Shown piece after piece: positions 15,376 to 25,275 of a stretch of DNA of 39,215 nt. The position numbers and the translations under genes are program-made. Position 1 is the first letter of the stretch. Every line of letters starts with the position of its first letter. Source of the DNA: Fidelibacterota bacterium (GTDB lineage Bacteria > Fidelibacterota > UBA2242 > JAFGTP01); assembly GCA_016934035.1 (NCBI GenBank), contig JAFGTP010000008.1:1-39215 (forward strand), read 5' to 3'. The notes below the pieces were generated by a model. The model did no database searches. It saw nothing but the letters and a program-made list of their open reading frames with translations, and was not told the origin of the DNA.

Positions 15376-18354
15376 TTAAAATGAAAATCCCATGGCGAAA
15401 TAGAATTCACGCGGAATATTTTTATAGGTCTGAAAATAATTGTAAATACGGTAATCACGATAGGGATCACTATCGGCATCCATGTAAGTTGCGCTCCGTA
15501 ACACCCATCGGTCCAGTTCGGCGGAATTACTTATAGGTGTGAGAATTTTATTGTCAAAAAGATTTCGTATTCTGAGACTCAGGGACCAGTCCATGCCACG
15601 ATATTTGAATTTCTTTTCAATCTGCAGATTGCTTGATGATTCCATTGGATAGCGACGATTGTTTTCAATTTGCGCTTCGGTGACATAATCCGGAGACCAA
15701 AAATAGGCCGTTCCCGATGAAACCCGATAAATCACACTGGTTGTCAGATTGGATAGCGGATAGGTATCGAATACTTTCGGGCCGCTTTTTTCCGGCATTC
15801 CATAAGATAGACTGGCATTCAGACGGTGAGTCCTGTTTTCTGAGGAAGTGTATTCCGATGCTGAGTAAGTATATTTTTGTTCCAGTTCCGAAGTCAGTTC
15901 CCTGGGTTCAATGCGAAGTCCGGTATAACCATATTTTGTCTGGGACAAAGCGTAGCCAACCCGATATCGCCATCGGGAAACCAGTTTATTGGCGAAAGAG
16001 ATTTCCACGCCCTGACTGCTTCCGTGACTATTGTTGGTGTAAGTTCTATAAGTACCTTTCAAATCATCCTGGTACTTGATAGAACCGGCTGTGGTTTCCA
16101 CAAAAATCGAATTGATCTGGTTTTTCAGATCATTGTAATAGGTCACAATATCCAGTTGGTGTGAATCCCATAAATTGTGCTGAAGACCGATTTCATAATT
16201 GATGGAAAGTTTCGGCTCCAGATTGGGATTGCCAACAATTCCCCACCCATGATTGGTTTGATTGTCCAGGGCTTGCGCAATCATTGGCATCGAGCGAAAA
16301 TGGCCATATTGCACACGGAAAGCGGACTTGTCAGAAATCGGAAAGGAAATTCCTACCCGTGGAGAAACCGACCAGTAGGTTTTGCTCTCTTTCCAGTCAG
16401 GAATACCAATTCCGCCGGTGAAGCCTTCATTTTCTGCCGGATAAAAAACCTGATGTTGGTCAGCTGGGACTTCACCACCAAAATTGTAACCATCCAACCG
16501 TAACCCTAAATTTGCCACCATTCCTGCGAATTCGATTTTGTCCTGGGCATAAGCAGCAAAATACCGGGTCTTTGCACGATAATTTGTTGAGAAACCGGTT
16601 CTCCAGATAAAGGATGAAACCGTCAATGATGAGGAAGCATTAAAATCCTGGTCCATCAATGAAGCTTCTGCTCCCATTTTGATCAGGTTGGTTGGATTGA
16701 TCTGGTTGGAGTAATTAACGCGCCCTTCCCAGTAATGGGTCAGTGAGGCCTGATTATAGAGTGATGACCACGTATAATAGTCACGATATTTCATGAACCA
16801 ATCGCCGCGATCTTCCAGATAACGTGTATCCTGTTTCCCCTGGGAAACCAATTGTGCGTCTTTGTCAATTCCGGGAACCGGTCGTTGAAGAGAAAACAAT
16901 TCCTCAAATTGGTGAATTCCGGTAACCTGAAGAAAGGATTGCGAAGAAATGACAAATTTATAATCGAGGTTTTGTGAAGACACAGTTTCTTCACGCAGCG
17001 CATCATAGATCAGCGTGTATTTTTTCTGAGCTCCGTCCCAGCCTCCAAGTCCTGCCCAGCGAATATCATCGGACCCGGAGCCCATTCCGGATTCAAAATA
17101 CTGGTACATATTGGTGAATTTGAAATTATGTTTGCTGGCCGGTTTATAGGCCAGAACAATCGTAAAGTTGCTCAGATTTTGCGTCTCTTCAACGGTTGGA
17201 AGGCGGGTGGGTTTTTCTTTCAATTCACCGGAAAGGAAAAAGGAGATTTTCCTTCCATCCCGGCCTAGAGGTCCGCCGAAGCTAAACAAGTATCGTTTGG
17301 ATGGTTTTTCTGTATAATCATAGACACCCATGATATTTTTACCATTTATTTCAGTATAGGGTGTGTATTCTCCGGTTTCGGAATCATAATCATAAAGTGT
17401 AATTTCTTCATCTTCAGGTGTATGGTTTTTTACCCAAAGGTTATAATTATTGATGGCTGCAGAATCTGTAAGAAATGATGGATTTCCAACCCATGCGTCA
17501 ATATCGCCCCAGCGTTGCCATTCTAACTGATCATGAGAGTATAGATAATCACCGTAATGATATTTTCCAGATGGACGATATTCCACCCGGAAAGCGCCTT
17601 CGAAATCTTCTCCGCCTTCACGGGTCACCACTTCAACCACACCGGATTGTGCGTTACCATATTCAGCATTGAAACCACCGGAAATCACCTCCATCTGGGC
17701 AACAGCCAAAGGATTAATATCATATTTCCAGGAATTTTCTGACTTGGACATGCCGCTGCCACCATTAGCAGTTGCTGATGTATTGGTATTCAAGGTTTTG
17801 GTACCGTTAATAGAATAGGAAATTTCATATCCGCCACCGCCACGAATGGAGATTGTTCCATCGGCATTTCTGTTGATACCCGGTGAAAGTTCCATAATTT
17901 CACGAATACCTTCTGTGGGTGAACTGACGATTTCCTCTGCCTGAATATGGACGGACGAGTTAGTTTTGTCCTTTTCCACAATAGGTCGCTGGGCGGTCAC
18001 AGTAACCGATTCACCAAGATCAAGGGCTGCCACCTGCATGTCCACATCCTGAGTAGTCGTTCTGCCGGCATTGACTAAAACTTCCTGCACATTAACAGTA
18101 GCGTAGCCGATGAACTGGAAAATCACTTCATGTTTTCCCGGCGTAACATTGATAATTGAAAAATAGCCGTTGGCGTCCGTAGCCGCCCCGATTCCTTCGC
18201 CTTTGACCACCACATTGACACCCACCATGGGTTCTCCGGTGGCTTTGTCCTTCACCAAACCGGCAATTTTTCCGGTGCCGTTGGCCAGGGCCATTCGGGC
18301 AAAAAACAGGCAAAAGAGCAGGAGATATTTAAGGTACAGAGATTTACTTTTCAC
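15376..18354 (-). CDS. TonB-dependent receptor with carboxypeptidase-like regulatory domain
   Basis: A 992-residue outer-membrane receptor. A signal peptide (about 1-24) is followed by a CarboxypepD-reg-like domain (about 27-108: GKIAGLVKDKATGEPMVGVN, DANGYFSIINVTPGKHEV), a plug domain (about 125-245: EEIVSSPTEGIREIMELSPG, GGFNAEYGNAQSGVVEVVTREGG) and a 22-strand barrel to the C-terminal FYFAMGFSF. Such receptors import large ligands using TonB energy, as in SusC-type sugar uptake. The start is GTG, with GAGG 8 nt upstream, because the signal peptide begins there. No SusD homologue follows. It starts a run of five closely spaced genes. A possible GTTAA-N5-TTAAC operator lies just upstream. 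Confidence 0.92.
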   Translation of the reverse strand: MKSKSLYLKYLLLFCLFFARMALANGTGKIAGLVKDKATGEPMVGVNVVVKGEGIGAATDANGYFSIINVTPGKHEVIFQFIGYATVNVQEVLVNAGRTTTQDVDMQVAALDLGESVTVTAQRPIVEKDKTNSSVHIQAEEIVSSPTEGIREIMELSPGINRNADGTISIRGGGGYEISYSINGTKTLNTNTSATANGGSGMSKSENSWKYDINPLAVAQMEVISGGFNAEYGNAQSGVVEVVTREGGEDFEGAFRVEYRPSGKYHYGDYLYSHDQLEWQRWGDIDAWVGNPSFLTDSAAINNYNLWVKNHTPEDEEITLYDYDSETGEYTPYTEINGKNIMGVYDYTEKPSKRYLFSFGGPLGRDGRKISFFLSGELKEKPTRLPTVEETQNLSNFTIVLAYKPASKHNFKFTNMYQYFESGMGSGSDDIRWAGLGGWDGAQKKYTLIYDALREETVSSQNLDYKFVISSQSFLQVTGIHQFEELFSLQRPVPGIDKDAQLVSQGKQDTRYLEDRGDWFMKYRDYYTWSSLYNQASLTHYWEGRVNYSNQINPTNLIKMGAEASLMDQDFNASSSLTVSSFIWRTGFSTNYRAKTRYFAAYAQDKIEFAGMVANLGLRLDGYNFGGEVPADQHQVFYPAENEGFTGGIGIPDWKESKTYWSVSPRVGISFPISDKSAFRVQYGHFRSMPMIAQALDNQTNHGWGIVGNPNLEPKLSINYEIGLQHNLWDSHQLDIVTYYNDLKNQINSIFVETTAGSIKYQDDLKGTYRTYTNNSHGSSQGVEISFANKLVSRWRYRVGYALSQTKYGYTGLRIEPRELTSELEQKYTYSASEYTSSENRTHRLNASLSYGMPEKSGPKVFDTYPLSNLTTSVIYRVSSGTAYFWSPDYVTEAQIENNRRYPMESSSNLQIEKKFKYRGMDWSLSLRIRNLFDNKILTPISNSAELDRWVLRSATYMDADSDPYRDYRIYNYFQTYKNIPREFYFAMGFSF

Positions 18355-18364
18355 AAAAACCCTC

Positions 18365-18379
18365 GTTAAGTTAGTTAAC
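18365..18379. promoter_or_regulatory. Possible operator upstream of the receptor gene
   Basis: GTTAA (18365-18369) and TTAAC (18375-18379) are inverted around a 5-nt centre, 11 nt in front of the GTG start of the TonB-dependent receptor gene. This is a plausible small operator, but the half-sites are short and the DNA AT-rich. The rest of the 133-bp spacer shows no clear -10/-35 pair that I can name with confidence. Confidence 0.2.
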
Positions 18380-18487
18380 CATCTTTTCTAACATAGTTAT
18401 TTATCGCATTTTTTCCTATTGATTTTTGATATCCAAACCATCAATTCTTTTACTTATCTTGTTTTTACAATAACTTGAATTAACAAT

Positions 18488-19648
18488 TTATTTTTTAAAA
18501 AATTGCGGTTTAAAGGGTAGTTTAGCAGGTTGCTTATAATAACTATCAACCAGGACTTTTGCCAACTCGTCATGATTGTGTCTCAGCCCTTCGTAAAAGA
18601 AGAAAACTTCACCTTTAAAGCCCTGTTCTCTGTTATAATCCAAAACCTTCTTCAGATGATCGCTTTCGATGTAGTAATCACCAACTTTCATGAGGACACC
18701 CGGAAAAATGACTTTTTCAGGATGCTGAAAACCCAATACCTCAGGATTGATCTCATTGAGTGTTTTTTGGTAAGCATCGAAATCATGCCGATAGACCTGG
18801 GGATGAAAAAAGTCGGCGGCACCGGCTTTGTACCAGGCCGGCCAATCCTGCAAATACTCCTCTTTGGACCAAGGGTAAACACTCGGAGACCAGGTGACCC
18901 AAACCTCCGGCTTTACTGCTTTTACTTCTTTATAAACCCGACCAGCAAATTTTGTGAGCTGATCAGCGCGCCATTGCAGCCACGTATCATCTTTAAAATC
19001 CAGAGGGGGCTCCAGCCCACCATGCTCACTGGCATATAGTTTTTTTGTGTAATCGGAATAGCCACCGGAACTGGGTTGTGCCGGCAATCGGTCATCCCCC
19101 TGCACCCCGTCAACATCATAATTATTAACCACTTCCATGATCAGATCAACAAGCAACTGCTGTACTTCGGGATGATAGCCATTCATCCATTCAAAATGGT
19201 TTTTTGTCAACAAATTGCCTTTGACATCTTTGGCTTTCCATTCCGGCTTTGCAGCCAGTATTTTACCGCCATCTTTTTTGTAAGAAGAGGAAAATCCATA
19301 TTCAAACCATGGCACCACAGCGATATTGTGCTTATGGGCTTCCTGGATAATTTCCGCCAACGGATCACGACCTTCAAAACGAGGGTCAATTTTCCAACCA
19401 AAGGTTTCTTCCATCACCTTGCTGGGATAAAGGGTTTTGGCGTCATTCCAAACCACCGGATAGATGATGTTGAAGTGATGTTCCGCCAAAAACTCGACAC
19501 CCTCTTTGATATTTTCATAGCTATCCAGAATTTCACTGTCCACATTGGTGATCCAGACGCCGCGAAGTTCTGTCAATTCCGGTTCTTCAGTCCGGCACAT
19601 TTGAAATCCCATCATAAACATCATTGCAATTAATACTATTTTTTTCAT
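18488..19648 (-). CDS. GHL10-family glycosyl hydrolase, single-domain lipoprotein-like form
   Basis: A 386-residue protein. The hydrophobic leader ends FQMC at residue 18, so it may be a lipoprotein rather than a T9SS cargo; no sorting tail is present. The GHL10 barrel runs from TELRGVWITNVDSE (about 26-40) through VPWFEYGFSSS (112-122), YDVDGVQGDDR (177-187), TWLQWRADQL (222-231), SPSVYPW and FHPQVYRHDF (281-290). It is closest in motifs to the GHL10 domain at 26782-28680 (shared WFEYGF, SPS-IYPW, QLYRYDF-type motifs) and more distant from the one at 4682. The family hydrolyses glycans, but no catalytic pair is biochemically certain. It lies 55 bp after the FAD oxidoreductase gene. GAGGGAG precedes ATG. 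Confidence 0.85.
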   Translation of the reverse strand: MKKIVLIAMMFMMGFQMCRTEEPELTELRGVWITNVDSEILDSYENIKEGVEFLAEHHFNIIYPVVWNDAKTLYPSKVMEETFGWKIDPRFEGRDPLAEIIQEAHKHNIAVVPWFEYGFSSSYKKDGGKILAAKPEWKAKDVKGNLLTKNHFEWMNGYHPEVQQLLVDLIMEVVNNYDVDGVQGDDRLPAQPSSGGYSDYTKKLYASEHGGLEPPLDFKDDTWLQWRADQLTKFAGRVYKEVKAVKPEVWVTWSPSVYPWSKEEYLQDWPAWYKAGAADFFHPQVYRHDFDAYQKTLNEINPEVLGFQHPEKVIFPGVLMKVGDYYIESDHLKKVLDYNREQGFKGEVFFFYEGLRHNHDELAKVLVDSYYKQPAKLPFKPQFFKK

Positions 19649-19702
19649 AATCTCCCTCTTATTTTTTTATCTTACAAGACACAGAGACACAATGGTTTAG
19701 GA

Positions 19703-21448
19703 TTATTCCTTCATCTCATTGAGTTTTTCTGTGAGATATAATTCTTTAGCAAACGGCTTAAGCGCTTCATCCAAAATCACAGCGAATTGCTTTCTGGTCA
19801 ATGTATTTTTATTTTCTTCAATCGTTTGAAAATCTTGTATTCCATTCATTTTTAATAATTCATGGATCTGGTTTAAATCCAAAACATCATCTTTATCAAA
19901 ATTTCCCAGATTGATGACCATCTTACCCAAGAAGGATCGTATTAAAAATTCAACATCTTCCAGCGTAACAACTTTTTCCGGGTAAAAAAAGGAGCGGTTT
20001 GCCCATTGGTGCGGAATGCCATCCAACTTCATCATTCCTGCAACGCAAACCCGCTGGACAGCAGAAAAATATTCAGAATCTTTATTGATATCATAAACCG
20101 GAGCGATATAAACTCCTGACTCCAAAAGCGTAATCTGTAATTGGCGAATATTCAGAGCGGCTACTTTTTTGTTCTGCAAAATGGCCAAACTCGCCGCCGC
20201 TCCGGCTGCCTGTCCCAACTGCATCACCACCGGTTGCAACCGGGTGGAGCCATTCATATAATGGGACACCGAAATATTTTTTTCACCCAATAAAAGGTTG
20301 TCTAAATCCTGGCTGACAAGGACATCGTAAGGTACATTAAAAGAAGGAATTTTGGGAAATTCTTCATCTATTTTTTCACTGTTTCTGGAATGATGGTGGT
20401 CCACTGGATAATCGCCCACCGCAATTCCTTTTTTGTACAGATCATATTTATATGGCTCCAGAATATGGTCCACATCAAATTTTGCATACCCCTTAAACCT
20501 GCGGCTTTCACGATTGTATGGGATCAAAGCGAGTCCGTGCTCTGTAAAAAATTCCTGCGCCAGCCCAAGATTTTTATAACCCAGTTTGTTTTGAATGAAA
20601 TAGACTTTACAGAGTGAAAATTCCCTTGCTTTCGCCCATTCCTTTTCACGCTCTTCAGGTGATAAATCCAGAACATTTGTAAAAAAATCATTGCCCCGAA
20701 TCGGCCAGTTGATCATGTATTTATTGTTTGGCAATTTTCCATATTCCAGCATTTTTTCAGCCGACAGTTGTGACGGAAATTCATCATTGGACCATTCCTG
20801 GCAGCAACCAAGGAAATCATCAGCATTGTAGTTATCAGGTTTACTGATCAAATGGTCAATTCCATTTTCAAATTCCTGCAGAATTGCTACCCAGGTTATG
20901 TCTTGAATATTTTGGTCCTGACCGGTTTCTGAAGTTCCCTCATTGTAATCGCATTCGGCTGCAAATGCAACATCACCATAATCAGTGGCATCCATATAAA
21001 CCTTGGCAGAAATTTCAATTTCATGCCCATTTTCATTCTCCAGTATCACGGACTGAATCGAATTGTTTTCCAATTTTATGGATTGAAATTTATGTTTTTT
21101 CAAAACTGTCAAGGTTGGCAGATTTTCCATTAATTCATGGATGATTTTATTGGCTACAGAGGGTTCGAAGTTGATATGGCTGACCCAGCCGGTTTTCACC
21201 TTTTCAGTGCCACCATAAAATTGGAATATTTTTTCAGCGAATTCACCAAACAACCCGGATTGCATTGCATAATTTCCGTCAATACAGCTGACTCCCGCAG
21301 CCGACAGCATTCCACCCAGCCATTCGGTTTCTTCTGCCAGAATGACCAGAATATTTCGTCGGGCGGCTTCAATAGCAGCACAAACTCCACCGGCCCCTCC
21401 GCCGATCACCAGAAAACCTGTCGTCAATTTACTTTTACCTTTTGTCAT
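19703..21448 (-). CDS. FAD-dependent oxidoreductase (FAD_oxidored type)
   Basis: A 581-residue protein. Residues about 12-45 form a Rossmann dinucleotide fold, with VIGGGAGGVCAAIEAARRN giving GxGxxG and an acidic EETEWLGGMLSAAGV segment after it. This is the PF12831 pattern found in oxidoreductases of sugar-catabolic clusters. Later blocks (YMDATDYGDVAFAAECDYNEG, DYPVDHHHSRNSE, GEKNISVSHYMNGSTRLQPVVMQLGQAAGAAA) are also typical of that family, and the latter two contact FAD. The C-terminal 130 residues are less conserved. No signal peptide is apparent, so a cytoplasmic location is likely. Substrate is unknown; oxidation of a sugar or sugar-derived acid is a guess from the neighbours. It heads the minus-strand run, facing the plus-strand transporter gene across 123 bp. 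Confidence 0.85.
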   Translation of the reverse strand: MTKGKSKLTTGFLVIGGGAGGVCAAIEAARRNILVILAEETEWLGGMLSAAGVSCIDGNYAMQSGLFGEFAEKIFQFYGGTEKVKTGWVSHINFEPSVANKIIHELMENLPTLTVLKKHKFQSIKLENNSIQSVILENENGHEIEISAKVYMDATDYGDVAFAAECDYNEGTSETGQDQNIQDITWVAILQEFENGIDHLISKPDNYNADDFLGCCQEWSNDEFPSQLSAEKMLEYGKLPNNKYMINWPIRGNDFFTNVLDLSPEEREKEWAKAREFSLCKVYFIQNKLGYKNLGLAQEFFTEHGLALIPYNRESRRFKGYAKFDVDHILEPYKYDLYKKGIAVGDYPVDHHHSRNSEKIDEEFPKIPSFNVPYDVLVSQDLDNLLLGEKNISVSHYMNGSTRLQPVVMQLGQAAGAAASLAILQNKKVAALNIRQLQITLLESGVYIAPVYDINKDSEYFSAVQRVCVAGMMKLDGIPHQWANRSFFYPEKVVTLEDVEFLIRSFLGKMVINLGNFDKDDVLDLNQIHELLKMNGIQDFQTIEENKNTLTRKQFAVILDEALKPFAKELYLTEKLNEMKE

Positions 21449-21506
21449 TTTATCTTTATACCAACGCTTTTTAAATTTAGTTTGTAAGGTTATCTATTTA
21501 ACTTGG

Positions 21507-21526
21507 AATCTAAATAATTTTAGATT
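21507..21526. promoter_or_regulatory. Perfect 20-bp palindrome between divergent genes, possible operator
   Basis: AATCTAAA (21507-21514), TAAT, TTTAGATT (21519-21526) make a perfect palindrome inside the 123-bp spacer between the oxidoreductase (minus) and transporter (plus) genes. TTGGAA (21504-21509) and TTCCAA (21530-21535) flank it. A plausible plus-strand promoter, TTAGAT (21520-21525), 17 bp, TATGAT (21543-21548), overlaps its right half, so a bound repressor would block it. The ROK regulator at 3416-4678 is the natural candidate, but the link is unproven. Confidence 0.45.
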
Positions 21527-21571
21527 ATATTCCAAAAAGTAATATGATTTAACTTAAAATTTACAGGGATT

Positions 21572-23047
21572 ATGGAAATTTTTCAGTTAGTTTTATTCGC
21601 AGTTGTTTTCTTTTCCATGGTTATCTTGATGTTTTTCAGAAAGATACCAGCGTTGCTGGCTTTACCGGTTATGGCCTTTTTTATTCCGCTCATCGCCGGT
21701 GTCAGCATCGGTGATACGATTCAACTGGTCATTGGAGAAGGGGCCACAAAACTCAGTCGCGCCTATACTGTTGCCATTTTCGGGAGCATGTTAAGCATAC
21801 TATTGCAACAAACCGGAATTGCAAGGAATTTTATCAAAATCGGCGCGGAACTGGCTGGTGATAATACCTGGGCCATTGCCGTGCTGATGATGTCCATGAT
21901 CGCCTTGCTCTTCTCAACATTAGGTGGTTTGGGTGCGGTAATTATGGTTGGGACAATTATCCTTCCTATTATGTCATCCATTGGCATAGGAGCCCTGACA
22001 ACGACAGGAATTTTCCTGTTCGGTTTTAGCATTGGCGGTATTCTGAATGTGGGCAATTGGGTGGTCTATATAGATGTATTAGGCATGAACATCAACCAGG
22101 TCCGTCCTTTTGCACTGACGATGTTTGGTGTGGCATTCCTTGTTGCGTTACTTTATATAACGGTCCAACTTCATCGTGATGGAACAAAAATCAATTTTAT
22201 TAAAATTGGATTACGAGTTTTGATATTAATAATTGTAATTAGCGCTATCTTTCTCGGTTTCAATCAATTAGATGACAATATCAGATCAACAATATCCGGA
22301 ATTTTCAAACAGGCCGGTACAGGAATAAAATATGCATTAGCCATCGGACTTGGCGGAATCGTTATCCTGACTTTCATTCACAAATTATTCAAACATAAAA
22401 AAGAAAAAGACAACATATACTGGACAGCATATTTAACTCCTATTTTGCCACTGGTTTTAATTCTCGTTTTTAATATGGGGTTCATTGCAGCCTTTATCTG
22501 TGGATTGCTTTTCGGTTTTCTGGCAACCTATCACAAGGGCAGCCTCAACCAATTCATTCAATCCATCTTCAAAGGTGGATCTGTCGTTATGCCAGCGGTG
22601 GTGATGTTTTTCGGAATTGGTATGTTGCTGAATGCCATTATGGGCCCCGGTGGTGATTGGGCAGCCAGTCATCCGGAAGGCTGGCCGGTGCTGAACATTC
22701 TTCGACCACTTTTTGAGCAAATCGTGCCCACTTCAGCCTGGCAATATATATTCCTGTTCGCACTAGCTGCTCCGTTAGCACTGTATCGTGGACCGCTTAA
22801 TATTTGGGGAATGGGTTATGGAGTAGCCGCCGTCTTTGTTGCCAGCGGACTTCCGGCCGGAGCGGTAATGGGAATGCTCATTACTGTGGGACAGATCCAG
22901 GGAATCAGTGACCCGACAAATACGCACAATGTCTGGCTGGCAAATGAAATGGACCAGAACGTTCAGAAAATCCTGCAGAATACCTTGCCCTACAGTTGGC
23001 TTCTGGCAATCATCGGCCTGGTATTTTCAGCAATTTGGTTTATGTAA
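21572..23047 (+). CDS. Ion-coupled organic-acid/sugar-acid transporter (GntP/CitMHS-like superfamily)
   Basis: A 491-residue polytopic membrane protein with about 12 hydrophobic helices, recognisable as a member of the ion transporter superfamily (the group containing GntP and CitMHS-type carriers). Repeated Gly/Thr-rich re-entrant segments support this: LFSTLGGLGAVIMVGTIILP and PLALYRGPLNIWGMGYGVA mark two symmetric halves. I do not place it in a named subfamily. The RBS is AGGGA, 2-5 nt before ATG, which is short. The next gene starts within 16 bp and encodes a hydantoinase, so it may import the substrate for that enzyme or a sugar acid. It is probably the first gene of the plus-strand run. 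Confidence 0.65.
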   Translation: MEIFQLVLFAVVFFSMVILMFFRKIPALLALPVMAFFIPLIAGVSIGDTIQLVIGEGATKLSRAYTVAIFGSMLSILLQQTGIARNFIKIGAELAGDNTWAIAVLMMSMIALLFSTLGGLGAVIMVGTIILPIMSSIGIGALTTTGIFLFGFSIGGILNVGNWVVYIDVLGMNINQVRPFALTMFGVAFLVALLYITVQLHRDGTKINFIKIGLRVLILIIVISAIFLGFNQLDDNIRSTISGIFKQAGTGIKYALAIGLGGIVILTFIHKLFKHKKEKDNIYWTAYLTPILPLVLILVFNMGFIAAFICGLLFGFLATYHKGSLNQFIQSIFKGGSVVMPAVVMFFGIGMLLNAIMGPGGDWAASHPEGWPVLNILRPLFEQIVPTSAWQYIFLFALAAPLALYRGPLNIWGMGYGVAAVFVASGLPAGAVMGMLITVGQIQGISDPTNTHNVWLANEMDQNVQKILQNTLPYSWLLAIIGLVFSAIWFM

Positions 23048-23062
23048 AATTTGGGACTATTA

Positions 23063-25213
23063 ATGAAAAGAAAAATAAAAATCGGAATAGATGTAGGCGG
23101 CACTTTTACTCATGCTGTTGCCATTGATATCAAAGATTATTCAATCATCGGAAAAGCCTGTGTATCCACAACCCACAAAGCCAATGAAGGCGTGGCCCTT
23201 GGAGTCGTGCAATCTCTGCAAAACCTTTTAGATTTATCCAATATTTCTGTAGATGAAATCATTCTCATCGCCCACTCCACAACCCAGGCAACCAATGCCC
23301 TTCTCGAAGGTGATGTCGCGAAAGTCGGCATTATCGGAATGGGTAAAGGCCTTCAGGGCAAAGTAGCCAGAAACCAGATCAACATCCGGAACATCGAACT
23401 TTCACCGGGAAAATTTCTTAATACATGCTTCTATTATATTGACGTCACAAAACCCCTGACAGATCATGAAATCCGTGAAGCCCTTGATCTTTTACAAATT
23501 GAAGGCGCGGAAGTAATCGTGGCCTCGGAGACCTTTGGTGTGGACCATCCGAATAATGAACACAAGGTCAAGAAAATAGCTGAAGAAATGGGCCTCCCGG
23601 CTACAGCTGCCAGCGACATATCCAAACTTTACGGCGTCAAAATCCGAACCCGTACAGCCGTAATCAACGCTTCTATGATGCCTAAAATGCTGGAAACCGC
23701 CAACATGACCGAGAACTCTGTTCGCAAAACCGGCATCAAAGCCCCGCTGATGATCATGCGGTCCGACGGTGGAATCATGGACATCAACGAAATGCGCAAA
23801 CGCCCCATCCTGACCATGCTGTCCGGTCCCGCTGCCGGTGTGGCTGCTGCGCTCATGTACAGCAAAGTCACCGACGGAATTTTCATCGAAGTGGGGGGAA
23901 CATCTTCCGACATATCTGTCATCAAAAATGGAAAGCCCCAGGTAAAATCCGCACAAATCGCCGGAAATCGACTTTTTCTCAGGACTCTGGATGTGAGGAC
24001 TTTGGGAATTGCCGGTGGGTCAGTCCCGCGCATACGCCATAACAAAATCATCGATGTCGGCCCACGCAGCACTCACATTGCCGCGCTGAAATATATTTCC
24101 TTTTGCGAAGAACAGGATTTTAATGATCTGGAAATCCAAACCCTTCAGCCGGCGAAAAACGATCCGGCCGACTACATGGAAATCATCAATCACAACGAAA
24201 AATATACCATCACTCCGACCGGCGCCGCGACTTATCTTGGATATGCAAAAACTCAAACCCATACCGCCGCGAACCATGATATTATCAATAATTTCTTTGA
24301 CGCTTTGGGTAAAAAATGGAACAAAGACCCCAGGGATATTGCCGGCAATCTGTTAAAAATCTCAGCTGAGAAAATCAAGCCGACCCTTGAGCAATTGATC
24401 AAAGAATATAAAATTGACCGTGACCTGATCGAATTCATCGGCGGTGGTGGCGGTGCTCCGGCCATTGTGCCTTACGCTGCCAAATATATGGGGTTTTCAC
24501 ATCGCATTTCAAACAATACCGAAGTACTTTCAGCTATTGGTGCTGCCCTTGGAATGGTCAGAGACACTGTGGAACGCAGTATTGTCAATCCCACTGAAAA
24601 CGACATTCTCGCCATTCGCCAGGAAGCTGTGGAATCGGTGCAGAGAATGGGGGCTGATCCGGCCAGTATTGAAGTGGATGTTGTGATCGATAAAAAGAAC
24701 AAGCAGGTAATCGCCACAGCCAACGGCACCAGCGAAATGAAAACCAAAGACCTGGCTTCCGCACAAAAATCCGATGAAGAACTCAAACAAATCTGCGCAT
24801 TGTCCCTGAAAACAAATCAAACCAATGTGATGCTTAGTGGAAACACTTCAATGCTGAAAGTCTATTTTGCTGAAGAATATTCAAAAAAATTGTTTGGCCT
24901 GATTCGTACAAAATCGCAAAACCTTCGTGTCATCGACAGTGCCGGTGTGATCAAATTGCAAAAAAATGATGCCGTTTCATTTCAATCCGAAAACACGGAC
25001 GTGTTGCCATTACTTCGAAATATTGTGGAATCCATGACCACTTTTGGTGATGCCGGCCCCTTGATTCCGGATTTGTTCGTCATCATTTCCGGAAAAATCA
25101 TTGATCTCACAGGCCTGGTCAGCGAATCACAGATTTTGGCAATGGTGGAAATTGAACTGAAAAACTATCGTCCGGAAGAACCAGTCGTGATTATTGCGAA
25201 AGAGAATAAGTGA
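23063..25213 (+). CDS. Hydantoinase/oxoprolinase-family ATPase-like enzyme (HyuA type)
   Basis: A 716-residue protein from the ATG. An upstream TTG 12 nt earlier is also in frame, but the ATG is better placed behind a GGGA. The actin-like fold is marked by [17 protein letters not shown] at the N-terminus, [19 protein letters not shown] and [18 protein letters not shown] in the middle, and [21 protein letters not shown] late. These are hydantoinase_A and hydantoinase_A N-terminal domain hallmarks. Family members hydrolyse 5-oxoproline, hydantoins or related lactams with ATP; HyuA usually pairs with HyuB. No HyuB is in the window, so the substrate is open. A link to 5-oxoproline from peptide or sugar-peptide breakdown is speculative. 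Confidence 0.82.
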   Translation: MKRKIKIGIDVGGTFTHAVAIDIKDYSIIGKACVSTTHKANEGVALGVVQSLQNLLDLSNISVDEIILIAHSTTQATNALLEGDVAKVGIIGMGKGLQGKVARNQINIRNIELSPGKFLNTCFYYIDVTKPLTDHEIREALDLLQIEGAEVIVASETFGVDHPNNEHKVKKIAEEMGLPATAASDISKLYGVKIRTRTAVINASMMPKMLETANMTENSVRKTGIKAPLMIMRSDGGIMDINEMRKRPILTMLSGPAAGVAAALMYSKVTDGIFIEVGGTSSDISVIKNGKPQVKSAQIAGNRLFLRTLDVRTLGIAGGSVPRIRHNKIIDVGPRSTHIAALKYISFCEEQDFNDLEIQTLQPAKNDPADYMEIINHNEKYTITPTGAATYLGYAKTQTHTAANHDIINNFFDALGKKWNKDPRDIAGNLLKISAEKIKPTLEQLIKEYKIDRDLIEFIGGGGGAPAIVPYAAKYMGFSHRISNNTEVLSAIGAALGMVRDTVERSIVNPTENDILAIRQEAVESVQRMGADPASIEVDVVIDKKNKQVIATANGTSEMKTKDLASAQKSDEELKQICALSLKTNQTNVMLSGNTSMLKVYFAEEYSKKLFGLIRTKSQNLRVIDSAGVIKLQKNDAVSFQSENTDVLPLLRNIVESMTTFGDAGPLIPDLFVIISGKIIDLTGLVSESQILAMVEIELKNYRPEEPVVIIAKENK

Positions 25214-25275
25214 TGCTGAATATCAATCTCTGACTTTGAAAAGAAGTCCAAGGTTGAAACATTGAAGAGGAAAAA

